Shown piece after piece: positions 5,621 through 6,880 of a stretch of 6,880 nt of DNA (within the stretch, counting starts at the first letter, position 1; every line of letters starts with the position of its first letter). The notes under the pieces are model-generated. The model had not been told where the DNA came from. It made no database searches and worked only from the letters and a program-made list of their open reading frames with translations. Location: positions 42,476 to 49,355 of the forward strand of contig DDFO01000063.1 in NCBI GenBank assembly GCA_002337215.1, given 5' to 3'. Both the position numbers and the translations under genes were made by a program. This stretch comes from Phycisphaerales bacterium UBA1926. Its GTDB lineage: Bacteria; Planctomycetota; Phycisphaerae; Phycisphaerales; UBA1924.

Positions 5621-6880
5621 ATGCGGAATCGCGGTCAGATTCTTCTCGTTTTTCTCGGTCCCGCGCTCGGCATCGGCCTGTTCGGATCCGGGTCGCCGGT
5701 GTTCGCCCAGGGTGTCGCGCCCGCCGCGGAGCCTTCGGTGGCAAACGTCGATCAGCCGGCAGACGCCGAACCGGCGGCGCGGACACCGACGCTCAAGCAG
5801 ATCATGAGCGACCCCGAGTGGGTCGCCCGGTCACCCTCGGACATCGCCTGGTCGTGGGACGGTGGATCGGTCCTGTTCGATCGCGACCGCGAAGCCTCTC
5901 GGCTGAGTGATCGCTGGATCGTGCTCGCCGAGCCGGACGCCGCCCCCGAGAGGATCGCCAACGAGGACTTGCCATTCGCGAGTTCGGGAGTTGGCGTGTT
6001 CAACGCGGACCGCTCTCGGAAGGTGTTCAGCCGGGGCGGGGATGTCTTCGTACGCGACATGCGATCGGGCGAGCTGACCCAGCTCACGCGGACGACGGCG
6101 TCGGAATCGTCGCCGATCTGGATGACCGACGGGTCGGTCGCGTTCGTGCGCGGCGGGGATTGGTTCGTGCGCGACACCGAGTCCGGCTCTGAGCAGCAAG
6201 CCGCGGACGTTCGGACAGCCGATGACCCCGACGCGAAGGAAAAGAACAGCGAAGACCGCGATTATCTGACCGAGCAGCAGCACCGGCTGTTCGCGATTGT
6301 GCGCGACCGGGACGCCCGAAAGAACGAGCGGGACGACCGGCGGGACGATCTGCGCAACGCCGACGCGACCCGCGTGCCCGGGCCGTTCTACCTGGGCGAC
6401 AAGATGCGGATCCACACGCGGGCGCTCTCCCCCGCGGGGCGATGGCTGGCGCTCGTTCTCTCCGAAGACCCCGGCGACGGCACGAACGACACGATGCCGG
6501 CGTACGTCAACGAAGACGGCTATGTGACGTCGTCGTCGGTCCGCCCCAAGGTGGGGATCGAGAAGCGCCGTTCAGACGAGATCGTGCTGATCGATCTGGA
6601 GGCCGAACGCATGCATCGAATGGACGCGTCGGGGCTGCCGATGATCCCCGATGATCCGCTCGCGTGGCTGAAGGATCTGAGGGAGGCCGAGAACGCAACG
6701 GATGACGCAGTCGCCGTCGAGCCCGGCGATCTGGGTGACGCCGAACGGGGCGACCCGCAAGACGATGCCGACAGCAAAGACGCGACCCGCCCGTTCATGG
6801 TCGAGGCCGTCGAATGGTCGCCCGACGGCACCGGCGTCTTCTTCGTCCTCCACAGCAACGACAACAAGGACCGCTGGATC
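5621..6880 (+). CDS. Secreted S9-family peptidase, N-terminal part (runs off the window)
   Basis: Open from ATG to the window edge, 420 codons with no stop. Residues 1-30 are a signal peptide (MRNRGQ, hydrophobic core, SPVFAQ at the cut), so it should act in the periplasm or outside. TLKQIMSDPEWVARSP followed by WSWDGGSVLFDRDRE is the characteristic N-terminus of S9 (prolyl oligopeptidase/dipeptidyl peptidase type) enzymes. It is followed by beta-propeller blades: LTQLTRTTASESSPIWM, RALSPAGRWLALVL and VEWSPDGTGVFFVLHS. These enzymes cleave short peptides, and the propeller gates access to a C-terminal alpha/beta-hydrolase domain. That domain, with its Ser-Asp-His triad, lies beyond the window, so activity cannot be judged. 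Two unusual inserts are seen: a highly charged Lys/Arg/Asp/Glu helix-like stretch at about 201-250, and a very acidic low-complexity stretch at about 355-387. It diverges from the minus-strand gene across 187 bases. Confidence 0.85.
   Translation, partial: MRNRGQILLVFLGPALGIGLFGSGSPVFAQGVAPAAEPSVANVDQPADAEPAARTPTLKQIMSDPEWVARSPSDIAWSWDGGSVLFDRDREASRLSDRWIVLAEPDAAPERIANEDLPFASSGVGVFNADRSRKVFSRGGDVFVRDMRSGELTQLTRTTASESSPIWMTDGSVAFVRGGDWFVRDTESGSEQQAADVRTADDPDAKEKNSEDRDYLTEQQHRLFAIVRDRDARKNERDDRRDDLRNADATRVPGPFYLGDKMRIHTRALSPAGRWLALVLSEDPGDGTNDTMPAYVNEDGYVTSSSVRPKVGIEKRRSDEIVLIDLEAERMHRMDASGLPMIPDDPLAWLKDLREAENATDDAVAVEPGDLGDAERGDPQDDADSKDATRPFMVEAVEWSPDGTGVFFVLHSNDNKDRWI

Overview
The window looks like chromosomal DNA of a GC-rich bacterium of the Planctomycetota, most likely class Phycisphaerae. 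The main clue is that two neighbouring secreted proteins end in the same C-terminal module: Cys, two 28-residue repeats built around P-x-G-x-x-DLAD, a closing Gly-Cys and a final Pro. Tails of this kind ('GC-type' dockerin-like modules) are, to my knowledge, typical of Phycisphaerae extracellular proteins. The Gram-negative style signal peptides, GNSGS serine protease, S9 peptidase and GC-rich third positions agree with this. The assignment rests on recalled family features; no search was run.

Layout: (1) 108-2270 (+), a secreted multidomain trypsin-like serine protease with an intact His/Asp/Ser triad, two accessory beta domains and the dockerin-like tail. (2) 2271-2636, a 366-base intergenic region with an AT-rich patch and a nested inverted repeat that probably lies in the leader of the next gene. 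(3) 2637-3977 (+), a GTG-started secreted protein of unknown function with the same tail, strong C-ending codon preference and a textbook intrinsic terminator. (4) 4153-5433 (-), an unrecognised cytoplasmic protein with possible VOC-like (HPPD/glyoxalase-type) segments, converging on gene 2. (5) 5434-5620, a divergent intergenic region holding a 7-1-7 palindrome of Fur-box geometry. (6) 5621 to the window edge (+), the N-terminal 420 residues of a secreted S9-family (prolyl oligopeptidase/DPP-like) peptidase, cut off before its catalytic domain.

Three of the four products are predicted to be exported. The two peptidases fit extracellular or periplasmic protein degradation, and the two tailed proteins share a likely sorting, anchoring or assembly signal. 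The four genes do not look like one operon: genes 1 and 2 are separated by 366 bases, and genes 3 and 4 diverge. I see no mobile element, CRISPR array, tRNA or rRNA. The most interesting items are the paired dockerin-like tails, whose calcium loops lack the usual acidic residues, the structured leader and heavy codon bias of gene 2, and the Fur-box-like palindrome.
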